Part shown: one piece after another, positions 8,037 to 18,500 of the stretch | How positions within the stretch are numbered: the stretch's first letter is position 1 | Layout of the letters: each line of letters starts with the position of its first letter | Assembly: GCA_019359175.1 (NCBI GenBank) | Contig: JAHHHU010000002.1 | Coordinates: 310,001 to 374,000 of the forward strand | Reading direction: 5' to 3' | Length of the DNA stretch: 64,000 bases | Origin: Phormidium tanganyikae FI6-MK23 | Lineage (GTDB): Bacteria > Cyanobacteriota > Cyanobacteriia > Leptolyngbyales > Leptolyngbyaceae | Translations under genes and position numbers: made by a program | Notes under the pieces: model-generated | Databases searched by the model: none | What the model saw: the letters and a program-made list of their open reading frames with translations, nothing else | What the model was told of the DNA's origin: nothing

Positions 8037-9881
8037 TTGGAACGCGGTCTTCAGTCTACCAGTGCAAAAAAGTCTAAAAGAAGATTCTATTTCCGGACTT
8101 ACTTTTTGCTCTGTTCATTCTACTTTTTGCTATTCACCTTTCCGGCTCAAGCAGCAAGATTGCAAGCTTGGCGATTGAGTCCAACCCAAAATCAATTGGA
8201 GTTTTCGACCGATGACGGAGTGCAACCGAGAGCGCAACTCCTCAGTGATCCAACTCGCTTGGTAATCGATTTACCTGACGTGACCTTCGGACGACCGCAA
8301 GTGACAGAAACTTATAGCGGTGCGGTGAGATCGATTCGCGTCGGGCAGTTCGATCAGGCAACGACTCGCATGGTGGTGGAATACGCGCCCGGATACACGA
8401 TCGACCCAAGCCAAATCCGCTTCCAAGGCAGAACGGCAAATCAGTGGGCAGTCCAGTTACCGACTCCAACAGTGTCAGGGATTGGAACGCCACCGATCGC
8501 ACAACCCCCCGTCACGCAACCGCCGATCGCACAATTGCCGCCCGTCTCAGGAGTTCGCACCTCGATTCAAAGCCTTCAGGCAACCGGGGATGGGTTCTTT
8601 CTCCGCACAACGGGCGCGGCTCCAGAGATTCGATCGCTGAGATCGACCGATCGCCGCCAAATGTTCATCGACATTTTCGGAGCAACGATCTCTCCGAACC
8701 TTTTCCCACGCGATCTTCCGGCGAATGTTAACGGTGTTTCTCGCGTTCAGATCACCCAGTTCTCCCCCAATGCCGTTCGCCTGACGCTAATCCTGTCGCC
8801 AGAAAGTGCAAACTGGCAAGCGAGTGCAAGTCCGTCCGGTGGATTGGTCGTTCTTCCTCAATCGATCGGATCAACTCCGGGCGGACAGCCTCCTGTATCG
8901 CAAACTGCGATCGTGCAATCGGTCGAACTGGATGCGAATCGGCAGTTAATCATTCGAGGAAATCAGCCGCTCAACTACTCGGCAGGTTGGGATCGGGCTT
9001 CGGGAGCGTATCGGGTGTTAGTGCGATCGGCGCGGACTGATGCTAGTTTCAGAGGACCTCAACTCCCCGCAGGCAGTCCATTATTGCAGGCGCGAGTCCG
9101 ACAAGACGGAAATGATGTTGCAATCCTGCTCACGCCCGCCTCTGGGGTGCAGTTTGGCGAAATTGTGCAAAACAACTCACAGCAGTTAGTTTTACCCTTA
9201 CGTCGGGGACTGTTCCCGGTTGTGCCACCCGCTACCACGCCACCCACGACCACACCACCCACGCCAATTCCACCCGGTCGAAACCCGATTCCAGTTCCAC
9301 CCACAACCAATCCGAATCCGATTCCCCCGCGTGTTCCGAATGGTCGTTTGGTCGTGGTCGTCGATGCTGGACATGGAGGTCCTGATCCGGGAGCAGTCGG
9401 CATTAGGGGCATTCAAGAAAAAGAAATCGTGCTAGATATCAGCCGCCGAGTACAGGCAAATTTAGAGCGTGGAGGCGTTCAGGTCGTAATGACCCGTAGT
9501 GCTGACATTGACTTAGATCTTCAGCCGCGCGTCGATATCGCACAACGGGCAAATGCAACTGTGTTTGTGAGTATTCACGCGAATTCAATCAGTCTCAGTC
9601 GCCCCGATGTCAACGGACTAGAAACCTACTATTTCCAGAGCGGTTTGGACTTGGCACGCACGATCCACCGCAACGTTTTACAAGGAACAGGAATCGAAGA
9701 TCGGGGCGTTCGGAGTGCCCGATTCTACGTTTTGCGGCGTACCTCGATGCCTTCTGTTCTCGTTGAAGTCGGATTCGTTACGGGTCGAAACGATGCGGCT
9801 CGGTTGTCAGATTCTTCGTATCGTCAGCGGATGGCAGACTCGATCGCACGCGGCGTTCTCGAATATTTGGGACGACGTTAG
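8037..9881 (+). CDS. amiC: N-acetylmuramoyl-L-alanine amidase with AMIN domains
   Basis: A secreted peptidoglycan amidase that splits septal wall during cell separation or makes nanopores in septa of filamentous strains. I take TTG at 8037 as start because AGGAG stands seven bases before it; the open frame extends to ATG 7995. The new N-terminus has basic residues (KKSKRR), a hydrophobic core and a signal cleavage site at AQA-A. Two to three AMIN-type beta domains follow (about 40-390), then a Pro/Thr-rich linker. The Amidase_3 domain (about 435-614) has the zinc ligands His in DAGHGG, Glu in EKEIVLD and His in SIHAN, and the catalytic Glu in LVEVGFV. murI follows, so the pair forms a cell wall cluster. 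Confidence 0.94.
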   Translation: MERGLQSTSAKKSKRRFYFRTYFLLCSFYFLLFTFPAQAARLQAWRLSPTQNQLEFSTDDGVQPRAQLLSDPTRLVIDLPDVTFGRPQVTETYSGAVRSIRVGQFDQATTRMVVEYAPGYTIDPSQIRFQGRTANQWAVQLPTPTVSGIGTPPIAQPPVTQPPIAQLPPVSGVRTSIQSLQATGDGFFLRTTGAAPEIRSLRSTDRRQMFIDIFGATISPNLFPRDLPANVNGVSRVQITQFSPNAVRLTLILSPESANWQASASPSGGLVVLPQSIGSTPGGQPPVSQTAIVQSVELDANRQLIIRGNQPLNYSAGWDRASGAYRVLVRSARTDASFRGPQLPAGSPLLQARVRQDGNDVAILLTPASGVQFGEIVQNNSQQLVLPLRRGLFPVVPPATTPPTTTPPTPIPPGRNPIPVPPTTNPNPIPPRVPNGRLVVVVDAGHGGPDPGAVGIRGIQEKEIVLDISRRVQANLERGGVQVVMTRSADIDLDLQPRVDIAQRANATVFVSIHANSISLSRPDVNGLETYYFQSGLDLARTIHRNVLQGTGIEDRGVRSARFYVLRRTSMPSVLVEVGFVTGRNDAARLSDSSYRQRMADSIARGVLEYLGRR

Positions 9882-9900
9882 CGCTGACATCCTCCGATCT

Positions 9901-9924
9901 GGTCTTGAGCCTCTGGGCAAGACC
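9901..9924 (+). terminator. Short hairpin after amiC
   Basis: GGTCTTG (9901-9907) pairs with CAAGACC (9918-9924) 20 bp after the amiC stop. There is no T-run, so this is a weak terminator call. Confidence 0.4.
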
Positions 9925-9938
9925 GCTTAGACTGAGAT

Positions 9939-10004
9939 GAAAGTTAGAAGCCTGAGGCTGAATGTCGAAGTACGATGGCTTCAGACTTCTGACTTCTAAC
10001 TTTC
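9939..10004. repeat. Inverted repeat between amiC and murI
   Basis: GAAAGTTAGAAG (9939-9950) and its exact complement CTTCTAACTTTC (9993-10004) flank further imperfect pairing. The arm contains ACTTCTGACTTCT-like heptad units that resemble short tandem repeats common in filamentous cyanobacteria. It may fold in the mRNA upstream of murI. Confidence 0.6.
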
Positions 10005-10023
10005 TGGTGTGAGGATTGAGAAA

Positions 10024-10881
10024 ATGAAAAACCTAGCAGAGAATTTCGGTTGCTCGCGCTCTGGCACACCGAATGGATCTGATCCGATCGGGCTTTTTGA
10101 TAGCGGGGTCGGTGGCTTGACGGTGCTGCGCGAAATGTATCGCCAATTGCCGAACGAGTCGCTATTGTATTTCGGAGACACTGCCCGCTTACCGTATGGG
10201 ACACGATCGCAGTGTGAGATCATTCAATTCGTGCGCGAGATTCTGCACTGGATGGTAGAACGCCGCGCCAAAATGGTGATCATGGCGTGCAATACGAGTT
10301 CGGCTTTAGCGATCGAGACAGTGCGCCAAGAGTTTCCCAGTTTGCCGATTTTGGGCGTGATTTTGCCGGGTGCGAGTGCCGCCGCGAGACAAGGAAAGCG
10401 AATCGGCGTGATTTCTACTCCTGCAACGGCGGCGAGTGATGCCTATCGCCAAGCTATTCTCGAAGTCGATTCGACGGCAGAAGTATGGCAGATTGGCTGT
10501 CCTGAATTTGTGCCGCTAATCGAGCAAGGTCGAATCGACGATCCCTACACTTATAAGGTCGCTCAGACTTATTTGCAACCGCTCCTCGATCGAAACATTG
10601 ACACGCTAATTTATGGCTGCACGCATTATCCGCATTTGGCTCCAGTGCTGAAGTCGATCGTGCCAAGTTCGGTGCAGTTTATTGATCCAGCGGTGTCAGT
10701 CGCAAAAGCCGCATCGCAAGAGTTGGAAATTTTGGGATTGCGGAATTTACAATCGCCGTTACCGACTCAGTTTTATGTCAGTGGTGATCCGCAACCCTTT
10801 GTAGAAGTCGCGCGGAAATGGTTGGGTCATCATACGATCGTGCAACAAGTCGCGTTGTCGGAATCTGTAGCTGTTGGTTAG
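10024..10881 (+). CDS. murI: Glutamate racemase
   Basis: About 285 residues; converts L-glutamate to D-glutamate for peptidoglycan. The two catalytic cysteines are present in MACNTSSA and YGCTHYPHL. The opening IGLFDSGVGGLTV and FGDTARLPYG segments are diagnostic. The frame begins at GTG 10009, but GAGG nine bases before ATG 10024 supports the latter. It follows amiC on the same strand after an inverted repeat, so it may share its transcript. A MITE-like element lies 50 bp downstream. Confidence 0.95.
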   Translation: MKNLAENFGCSRSGTPNGSDPIGLFDSGVGGLTVLREMYRQLPNESLLYFGDTARLPYGTRSQCEIIQFVREILHWMVERRAKMVIMACNTSSALAIETVRQEFPSLPILGVILPGASAAARQGKRIGVISTPATAASDAYRQAILEVDSTAEVWQIGCPEFVPLIEQGRIDDPYTYKVAQTYLQPLLDRNIDTLIYGCTHYPHLAPVLKSIVPSSVQFIDPAVSVAKAASQELEILGLRNLQSPLPTQFYVSGDPQPFVEVARKWLGHHTIVQQVALSESVAVG

Positions 10882-10930
10882 AACGCCTTGGAGCTTAGTC
10901 GCTTGTAAGTATGAAGCCCTTGCGTTTCAA

Positions 10931-11065
10931 CCTACCGTGTGCACACAAGTCTTTTGATCTATTCGATGCCGAGATCTTCGCCCCCTAAATCCCCCATTCT
11001 GGGGGATTTAGGGGGCAGAAGCCGACTGAAACGAAGCGATAAGCAACTTGTGCATACACAGTAGG
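10931..11065. repeat. MITE-like palindromic element, copy B (135 bp), inverted
   Basis: Same length and architecture as the element at 3133-3267 but in the opposite orientation: CCTACCGTGTGCACACAAGT at the left end, an imperfect complement at 11046-11065 (16 of 20), and the same CCCCCTAAATCCCCC palindromic core. The inverted symmetry runs further outward here, through GTTTCAA/TTGAAAC to about 10916 and 11080. It lies between murI and the convergent miaA and could act as a terminator for both. Confidence 0.8.
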
Positions 11066-11183
11066 TTGAAACGTAGGGGCTTTACGCATTCGTAAGGTAA
11101 TTATCGATCAATTTCGGCAGTTCCAAAAGGCTCTAAAAACCCTGTGAGACAGAGCTTTGCAAACTGATCGTGAAGCGTTCTTG

Positions 11184-12158
11184 TCATAATTCGCTTCGTG
11201 CATCCTCGCGGAATTGCTCAACTCGTGCCCACACCCGATCGACTAAATCCGCCGCATCCGAATCAAACCATTCGATCGAACGATCCGCCCGAAACCAAGT
11301 TCGCTGTCGCTTCGCAAACTGCCGCGTATGCAACGCCGTTAACCGCTCCGCCTCAGCAAGCGAGATCTCACCCCGCAAATACTGTCGCATCTCCGCATAT
11401 CCCAACGTATTCAACAGCGGCAACGCCTCACCGTACTTTTCACACAGCGTTTTCACTTCGGTTGCAAATCCCATTTCGATCATTTGTCCCGCCCGTTTCG
11501 CGATCCGTTGCTCTAAGAGATTGCTATCCAATGCAATCTGCAAAATTGGAAAACTCGGCGGCTCTTCTCCCTGCTGCTCAGAAATCGGGCGACCCGTCAC
11601 ATAGAACACTTCCAGCGCTCTCAACGTCCGCACCTGATCATTGGCATGAATCCGAGTCGCCGCGATCGTATCCACCTGCTGCAACATTTCATACAGCGTT
11701 CTTTGTCCCAATCGCTCAAGCTGCGATCGCAATTCCGCTTGAGGTGCGACTCGCGGGATCTTCATACCTCGCGCGATCGCCTTAATATATAGCCCCGTTC
11801 CCCCAACCAAAAACTGCACGCCGCCGCGATCGAGAATTTCTCGCGCCTGCATTTGGTAATCTGCGACTGTGAGCGTCTCGATCGGATCGCAGATATCGAT
11901 CAAGTAATGTGGTACGCGATTTTGCTCTTGTCGCGTTGGTTTTGCCGTCCCGATCGTAAATTCTCGATACACTTGGCGCGAATCGGCGCTTAAGATGATA
12001 GACTCCAAGCGCTCTGCAAGCTTGATCGCTAATCCAGACTTCCCCGTCGCCGTCGCGCCACCGATTATAATGAGTACAGGTGTATTATTTAATATTTTTG
12101 GTTCATCCTGGAAATTTTGAGTCAAAATAGACCGATCCATCCTACTTTCAAAACTCAC
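11184..12158 (-). CDS. miaA: tRNA dimethylallyltransferase
   Basis: A 324-residue enzyme that adds a dimethylallyl group to N6 of A37 in tRNAs reading UNN codons. The P-loop reads GATATGKS (about residues 34-41), followed by the DSRQVYRE motif, the GGTGLYIKA motif and the tRNA-contact segment TRQFAKRQRTWFR near the C-terminus. The first 25 residues are not conserved, so ATG 12140 or a later start is possible. It is divergent from gyrB with about 105 bp between the starts. Confidence 0.95.
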   Translation of the reverse strand: MSFESRMDRSILTQNFQDEPKILNNTPVLIIIGGATATGKSGLAIKLAERLESIILSADSRQVYREFTIGTAKPTRQEQNRVPHYLIDICDPIETLTVADYQMQAREILDRGGVQFLVGGTGLYIKAIARGMKIPRVAPQAELRSQLERLGQRTLYEMLQQVDTIAATRIHANDQVRTLRALEVFYVTGRPISEQQGEEPPSFPILQIALDSNLLEQRIAKRAGQMIEMGFATEVKTLCEKYGEALPLLNTLGYAEMRQYLRGEISLAEAERLTALHTRQFAKRQRTWFRADRSIEWFDSDAADLVDRVWARVEQFREDARSEL

Positions 12159-12264
12159 CTGAAATTGCTCTAAAACCGCTTATAAGCCATTTGTGCTATA
12201 ATTTTGATAGAATTTGCCTTTTGAAGTTTAGTTTTGCCACACACTGCCCTAAAGAACGCTTCTT

Positions 12265-14187
12265 ATGACGACAAACTACGATGCCCAACAGATCCAAGTC
12301 CTTGAAGGTCTTGAAGCGGTGCGGAAACGCCCCGGTATGTATATCGGCACTACCGGGCCGCGCGGATTGCATCACCTCGTTTATGAGGTTGTCGATAACT
12401 CGGTCGATGAAGCACTCGCGGGCTACTGTAAAACGATCGACGTTTCCATCAATGCCGATGGCTCCGTTAGCGTCACTGACGACGGACGCGGCATTCCAAC
12501 CGGAATCGTTGCCAAAACTGGTAAGTCCGGTCTTGAAACCGTGCTGACAATTTTACACGCTGGCGGGAAGTTTGGCGGCGGCGGATACAAAGTCTCTGGC
12601 GGTCTACACGGAGTTGGGATCTCGGTCGTAAACGCGCTGTCAGAATGGGTCGAAGTCACCGTCTGGCGCGATAAGAAAGCTCACGTGCAACGGTTTGAGC
12701 GGGGTATCGCGATAGGTGAAATGCAGATTCAACCCTATCCTCAAGAGAGAACGGGAACCTCTGTTACGTTTCTCCCCGACGATACGATCTTTACCGAAAC
12801 CACAAAGTTTGACTACACCACGCTTTCTGGACGCTTACGAGAATTGGCGTACCTCAACGGCGGAGTCAGAATTACCTTTATCGATCGTCGTCCCGATTCC
12901 GAACGCGAAGAAGTCTACTTCTACGAAGGTGGTATTCGCGAGTACATCTCTTACATGAACCGCGACAAGCAGCCCCTCCACGAAGAAGTGATCTTCGTTC
13001 AAGGCGAACGCAATAACATTCAGGTCGAAGTCGCGCTGCAGTGGTGTGTAGATGCTTACAACGACAACATCATCGGGTTTGCAAACAACATTCGGACAGT
13101 CGATGGTGGAACGCACTTAGAGGGATTGAAAGCGGTTCTAACTCGGACACTAAATTCGATCGGTCGCAAACGCAACAAGATCAAAGAAAACGAATCGAAT
13201 CTTGCGGGTGAGAATATTCGAGAAGGCTTAACGGCTGTGATTTCGGTGAAAGTCCCTGATCCAGAATTCGAGGGTCAAACCAAAACGAAGTTAGGAAACA
13301 GCGAAGTTCGCGGAATTGTCGATTCTCTCGTCGGTGAAGTGCTAACCGAGTATCTCGAATTCCGTCCGAACGTTTGCGATGCGATTATCGAAAAAGCGGT
13401 TCAGGCGTTCAAAGCAGCAGAAGCGGCTCGTCATGCACGAGAAATGGTACGCCGTAAATCGGTGCTAGAGTCCTCGACGCTTCCCGGAAAGCTGGCAGAC
13501 TGTGCGACGCGCGATCCGAGCGAATCAGAAATCTACATCGTGGAAGGGGATTCTGCGGGCGGAAGTGCGAAACAAGGACGCGATCGACGTTTCCAAGCCA
13601 TTCTGCCTCTGCGCGGTAAGATTCTCAACATTGAGAAAACCGACGATGCCAAGATCTACAAGAATACTGAAATTCAAGCATTGATTACAGCCCTAGGGTT
13701 AGGTATCAAAGGCGAAGAGTTCGATATGTCTCAATTGCGCTATCACCGTATCATCATCATGACTGACGCGGATGTAGACGGGGCGCATATCCGAACTTTG
13801 TTGCTCACCTTCTTCTATCGCTATCAGCGCATGATGGTTGATCAAGGCTTTGTGTACATTGCTTGCCCGCCGTTGTACAAAGTCGAGCGCGGACGCAGCC
13901 ACTACTACTGCTACAGCGATCGAGATTTACAAACCCGCTTGTCGAGCTTCCCAGAGAATGCAAGCTACAACATTCAGCGCTTCAAAGGGTTGGGTGAAAT
14001 GATGCCGCAGCAGCTTTGGGATACAACGATGAATCCTGAAACTCGCACACTCAAGCGGGTTGAAATCGAAGATGCAGCCGAAGCCGATCGTACTTTTACA
14101 GTGCTAATGGGCGATCGAGTTGCGCCGCGTCGCGAGTTCATTGAAACATACGGCTCGAAGCTGAATCTAAACGATCTAGATATCTAG
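12265..14187 (+). CDS. gyrB: DNA gyrase subunit B
   Basis: A 640-residue type IIA topoisomerase ATPase subunit that, with GyrA, introduces negative supercoils. The GHKL ATPase domain holds [29 protein letters not shown] and GLHGVG. The Toprim domain holds [16 protein letters not shown] and the metal-binding DADVDGAH, and the C-terminal [11 protein letters not shown] end is intact. Length is typical for cyanobacteria. A hairpin at 14338-14368 separates it from the convergent prfB. Confidence 0.98.
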   Translation: MTTNYDAQQIQVLEGLEAVRKRPGMYIGTTGPRGLHHLVYEVVDNSVDEALAGYCKTIDVSINADGSVSVTDDGRGIPTGIVAKTGKSGLETVLTILHAGGKFGGGGYKVSGGLHGVGISVVNALSEWVEVTVWRDKKAHVQRFERGIAIGEMQIQPYPQERTGTSVTFLPDDTIFTETTKFDYTTLSGRLRELAYLNGGVRITFIDRRPDSEREEVYFYEGGIREYISYMNRDKQPLHEEVIFVQGERNNIQVEVALQWCVDAYNDNIIGFANNIRTVDGGTHLEGLKAVLTRTLNSIGRKRNKIKENESNLAGENIREGLTAVISVKVPDPEFEGQTKTKLGNSEVRGIVDSLVGEVLTEYLEFRPNVCDAIIEKAVQAFKAAEAARHAREMVRRKSVLESSTLPGKLADCATRDPSESEIYIVEGDSAGGSAKQGRDRRFQAILPLRGKILNIEKTDDAKIYKNTEIQALITALGLGIKGEEFDMSQLRYHRIIIMTDADVDGAHIRTLLLTFFYRYQRMMVDQGFVYIACPPLYKVERGRSHYYCYSDRDLQTRLSSFPENASYNIQRFKGLGEMMPQQLWDTTMNPETRTLKRVEIEDAAEADRTFTVLMGDRVAPRREFIETYGSKLNLNDLDI

Positions 14188-14337
14188 ATTCAGTGTAAGA
14201 GACTTTCAAAGGACTGAAGACTTGATTTTAGTTGGCTGTTAGTCCCTTCAGTGGACTTCGTTCTGTTAGCCCCGAATTCCATTCCGGGGGCGGGTCATGC
14301 AGTGAACGACTACTTTTCAAACACCTTTCAACGATCG

Positions 14338-14368
14338 AATGCCCACTAGATAGTGTCTGGTGGGCATT
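14338..14368. terminator. Hairpin between convergent gyrB and prfB
   Basis: AATGCCCAC (14338-14346) pairs with GTGGGCATT (14360-14368), with partial pairing inside. It lies 150 bp after gyrB and 22 bp after the prfB stop and can act on both strands. Confidence 0.55.
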
Positions 14369-14389
14369 TGTGGTTTCTGTCTTAGTTTT

Positions 14390-15503
14390 CTAAGCCTCAA
14401 CCAATTGATTTTCCTGTCGCAAGCAAGCTTCAATAAACGGATCGATTTCTCCGTTCATCACATCTTGTACCGCAGTCGTTTCTAGATTGGTTCGTAGGTC
14501 TTTCACCATTTGGTAGGGATGAAATACATAGTTCCGAATCTGCATTCCCCAAGCGGCTTCCACCATATCGCCCCTGATTTCAGCGATTTCTTTGGCTCGT
14601 TGTTCTTCAGCAATGATTAGCAACTTTGCTTTGAGAATCGCTAAGGCTTTTTCTTTGTTTTGAAGCTGCGATCGCTCTTCAGTACATCGCACCGCCAGCC
14701 CAGTTGGTTTATGCGTGATTCGCACCGCAGTTTCGACTTTGTTGACGTTTTGCCCGCCTTTACCGCCAGCGCGTGAAGTTGTAATTTCGAGATCTTTATC
14801 GGGAATATCTAACTTCACCGATAGATCAATCATCGGCATTACTTCTACGCCTGCAAAACTCGTTTGTCGCTTATCGTTGGCATTAAACGGGGAAATTCTG
14901 ACGAGACGATGCGTTCCTTTCTCAGCTTTGAGGTAGCCGTAAGCATAGCGTCCATCGATTTCGAGCGTGACAGATTTGATCCCAGCTTCGTCGCCTTCGG
15001 ATATTTCCATCATGTGAACCTTGTAGCCGTGCGATTCGCCCCAGCGGGTATACATTCGCAGCAGCATTTCCGCCCAGTCTTGAGCATCGGTTCCACCTGC
15101 ACCCGCGTTGATCGTCAGGACTGCGCCTTTCGTATCGTATGTGCCGGAGAGCATTTGCTGAAGTTCCCACTGATCGAGATCGCGCTTCAGTTGATCAGTT
15201 TTGGCTTCGGCTTCTTCGAGAAGGGATTGATCGTTTTCGAGTTCGAGCAGTTCGATCGTGGCTTCAGCATCTTCGAGATCAGATTTCCAGCGATCGAACT
15301 GTTCAAGATGCGATTTGTATTCGTTTAATTCTTGTAGCGTGCTTTGCGCTTCGGTTTGGTTGTCCCAGAAATCAGGCTGAGAGGCAACTTGTTCAAGGTC
15401 TTGAATTTTGGCAGTCAGAGCAGGAACGTCAAAGATAGTCCTGGGTTTTACCCAGGCGCGAAGTGAGCAATTCGACATCCCGTTTGAGCGAGGTGGTATC
15501 CAT
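14390..15503 (-). CDS. prfB: Peptide chain release factor 2, expressed by +1 programmed frameshift
   Basis: RF2 recognises UGA and UAA stop codons. The gene starts at ATG 15503 and reads 24 codons ([10 protein letters not shown]...KTQDYL) to an in-frame TGA at 15431-15429. Skipping one base lets reading continue as [10 protein letters not shown] to the stop at 14390, giving 370 residues. The slippery site is the canonical CTTTGAC. The main frame holds the catalytic GGQ in [15 protein letters not shown]. The PxT-type codon-recognition segment was not pinned down. The hybrid kinase gene ends 11 bp upstream on the same strand. A simple ORF call would wrongly start the protein upstream in the second frame. 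Confidence 0.96.
15428..15434 (-). promoter_or_regulatory. prfB: Programmed +1 frameshift site in prfB
   Basis: On the minus strand the heptamer CTTTGAC contains the in-frame TGA stop of the first prfB frame. CAGGACTAT directly upstream offers a weak Shine-Dalgarno-like AGG. As in other bacteria, low RF2 levels slow termination at this UGA and favour the frameshift, so RF2 regulates itself. Confidence 0.93.
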
Positions 15504-15514
15504 ACAGTTTTCGA

Positions 15515-18500
15515 TTAATATAGTACCCTTGATTGTAGCGATTGTGGTACGGATTCGACCGGGTTTTTGAGCAAAGTCGTCGCGATCGACAAGAGTTGCT
15601 CTGGCTCGATCGGTTTGGCTAGGTGGACTTGAAATCCTGCTTTGATCGCACGTTGTTGATTTGAACCGCCTGCATAGGCAGTGAGCGCGATTGCAGGCGT
15701 TGAAATCGATTTTGCTCGAATTTGCTGAAGCAATTCATACCCATCTAGCTCTGGCATTCCAATATCACTGACAACGAGATCGAATGGGGTTTCGCTCAAT
15801 TTTTGCAGTGCTTCCAGACCAGAGGAGGCTGTTAAAACGGAGGCTCCTGATTCTCTTAGAACGAAAGCTGCTAATGCATTGGAATCGAGATCGTCATCAA
15901 TGACGAGAATGCTGTAGCCTTGCAGGGATTGTTCGATCGGAGTTGTTTCTTCTGGAGTGTCGATCGTGCGGTTGACGACGGGCAATTTGACTGTAAACGT
16001 TGCGCCTTGTCCTTCGCCCGCACTGTGTACCGTCACGATGCCGCCATGTAGTTCGGTGAGATATCGCACGATCGCGAGTCCTAATCCCAAGCCGCCAAAG
16101 GTGCGGGTCGATGAGCCATCTTCTTGCCGGAAATAGTCAAACACATACGGCAGAAAGTCCGGCTGAATGCCTTTCCCGTTGTCGCTGACTTGGAGATGAG
16201 CGAAGTCAGCGATCTCGGTGAGCGAAACCACGATCGAGCCGTTCGCAGGTGTGAATTTCACAGCATTCGAGAGTAAGTTCCAGATAATCTGCTGAAGTCT
16301 TCCTGCATCTCCGATCACAGGCTTTGCAGCGTTAATTTGAGTTTGAATTTGTAGAGATTTCGCGTCTGCTGCGAGTTGAACGGTTTCGATCGCGGCTGAA
16401 ATCGTTTCGCTCAAATCCACAGGATCTTGTGCGAGATGCAGCTTTCCTTGCAAAATCCGCGAGACATCGAGCAGATCGCCGATCAGTTGAGTTTGCAGTT
16501 TTGCATTGCGCTCGATCGTTTCAAGGGCGTGCTGGGATTGAGTCGGATTACATTTGCCCATTCGTAGGAGTCTGACCCAACCTAAAATCGGATTCAGCGG
16601 GGTTCGCAACTCGTGAGACAACACCGCGAGAAACTCATCTTTGAGACGATTGGCGCGTTCTGCTTCTTGGCGTGCCACTTGTTCCTGTTGGAGAATGCGA
16701 TCGCGTTCTTGTTCGAGATGAATGCGATCGGAGATATCTGTGAGCATTCCACCAATTTTTGTGACTGTTCCCGGTTCATTTACATAAACCGTTCCGCGAT
16801 CTTCCACCCACAGAATTTCTTGGTTGTCTGGGCGAATGACTCGAAATTGAGAAACATAGTTACCGCCCTCCATTATTGCAGCGGCGATAGTCGATCGATG
16901 GTTGAGCAAATCTTCCGGATGGATGATCGATTCGGCTTTTTGTCCGGTTGTGATTAAGTCTTCGGGCGCGATGCCTAAAATTTCAGCGGCATTGCTCGAT
17001 TTCATTGCTTCATCAGTTTGAGCATCCCAATTCCACGCCACAATCCGACCTGCTGCTAATGCTCCTTTCAATCGTTCTTTGCTTTGGATGAGTGCTAGTT
17101 CGGTTTGTTTCTGCTCGGTAATGTCTGCGACGAATGCGGAGATGCCTGCGGGGGTTGGATAGATGCGATGCTGAAACCAGCGATTCCAAGTCGGATAAAA
17201 GAATTCAAATTCTACGACCGTTTGATCGTGCATTGCTCGGTGATACTGGCGATGAAACTCAGTGTCAACCAAGTCGGGGAAGACATCCCAAATACATCGA
17301 CCGAGAAACGTCTCTTCGAGCATTCCAGACAGTTCAATTGAGGCTTGATTGCTGTAGACGTAGCGCCAATCTCGATCGAGAACAATAAACGCATCTCGAA
17401 TGCTGTGCAAAATCGTTTCCACCTGAGCCTGAGCGACTTCAGCTTGCGATCGCAGCGTTCGTTCTCGATCGGTGGTTTCCTTGCGCAACCGTGAAAGCTT
17501 CAGAGTCGATTCGACCCGTGCGATCAGTTCCCGTGCCGAAAACGGTTTTACTAAATAGTCATCGGCTCCGGCTCCTAAGCCTTCTACGCGAGCCTCTTCG
17601 CCTGCTCGCGCGGATAGTAAAATGATCGGAATTTCTTGCGTTTCAGGCTGCGATCTCAGTTCTTGCAAGAGTCTAAACCCGTCGAGATTCGGCATCATCA
17701 CATCGCTGAGAATCAAATCCGGCGGAGAACGACGAACCACGTTAAGTGCATCAATTCCATCGATCGCAGTTTCAACGGAATAAGACTGAACTAATAATCG
17801 TTTGAGATAATCTCTCAGATCAGCATTGTCATCTACAACGAGAATGCGAGTGGGACGACTGGAACCATCAGAACTAGAAACCGCAAAACTATCATTCTCA
17901 ATGCTTACCTCGCCCTCACCGTCTGTATTCCAGCGCAATGCTTCCTGCACAAACGCATCCGCGCGAACCGTTGTCGATCGTAGCGTTCCATCTCGATCGA
18001 CTTGTTCCCTCGGCAAATGAGCATCCCCTAGCGGAAGTTTCACCGTAAACGTTGATCCGACCTCGACTTGGCTCGATACAGAAATCGTTCCACCATGCTG
18101 ATCGACTAGCTCTTTCACCAACGCCAATCCGATCCCTGAGCCTTCGTAACTGCGCGATCGCGTTCCGCTTACCCGATGGAATCGCTCAAACAATCGTGGC
18201 AAGGCTTCTGATGGAATTCCAACACCCGTATCATGAATGCTAAGTTCAACAGAATCACCAACGCGGCGAAACACAACTTCGATTTCACCTTCAAACGTAA
18301 ACTTAAACGCATTTGAGATTAGATTGAGAACAATCTTTTCCCACATTTCTCGATCGACATAAACTCGATCATCGCCTTCGCAATTCACAATCAACCGCAG
18401 TCCCACACGCTCGATCATGGTACGAAACACACTCGCCAATTCTGCGGTAAAGGTCGATAGCTCGATCGGTTGATACACTGCCTGAACTCGTCCCGCTTCA

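Noticed and set aside
7840-8178. 112-codon frame overlapping the start of amiC
   Set aside because: Overlaps the amiC signal peptide in another frame, has no Shine-Dalgarno and no recognisable domain.
11198-11785. 195-codon frame antisense to miaA
   Set aside because: Pro/Ser/Ala-rich shadow of miaA without a ribosome site or family.
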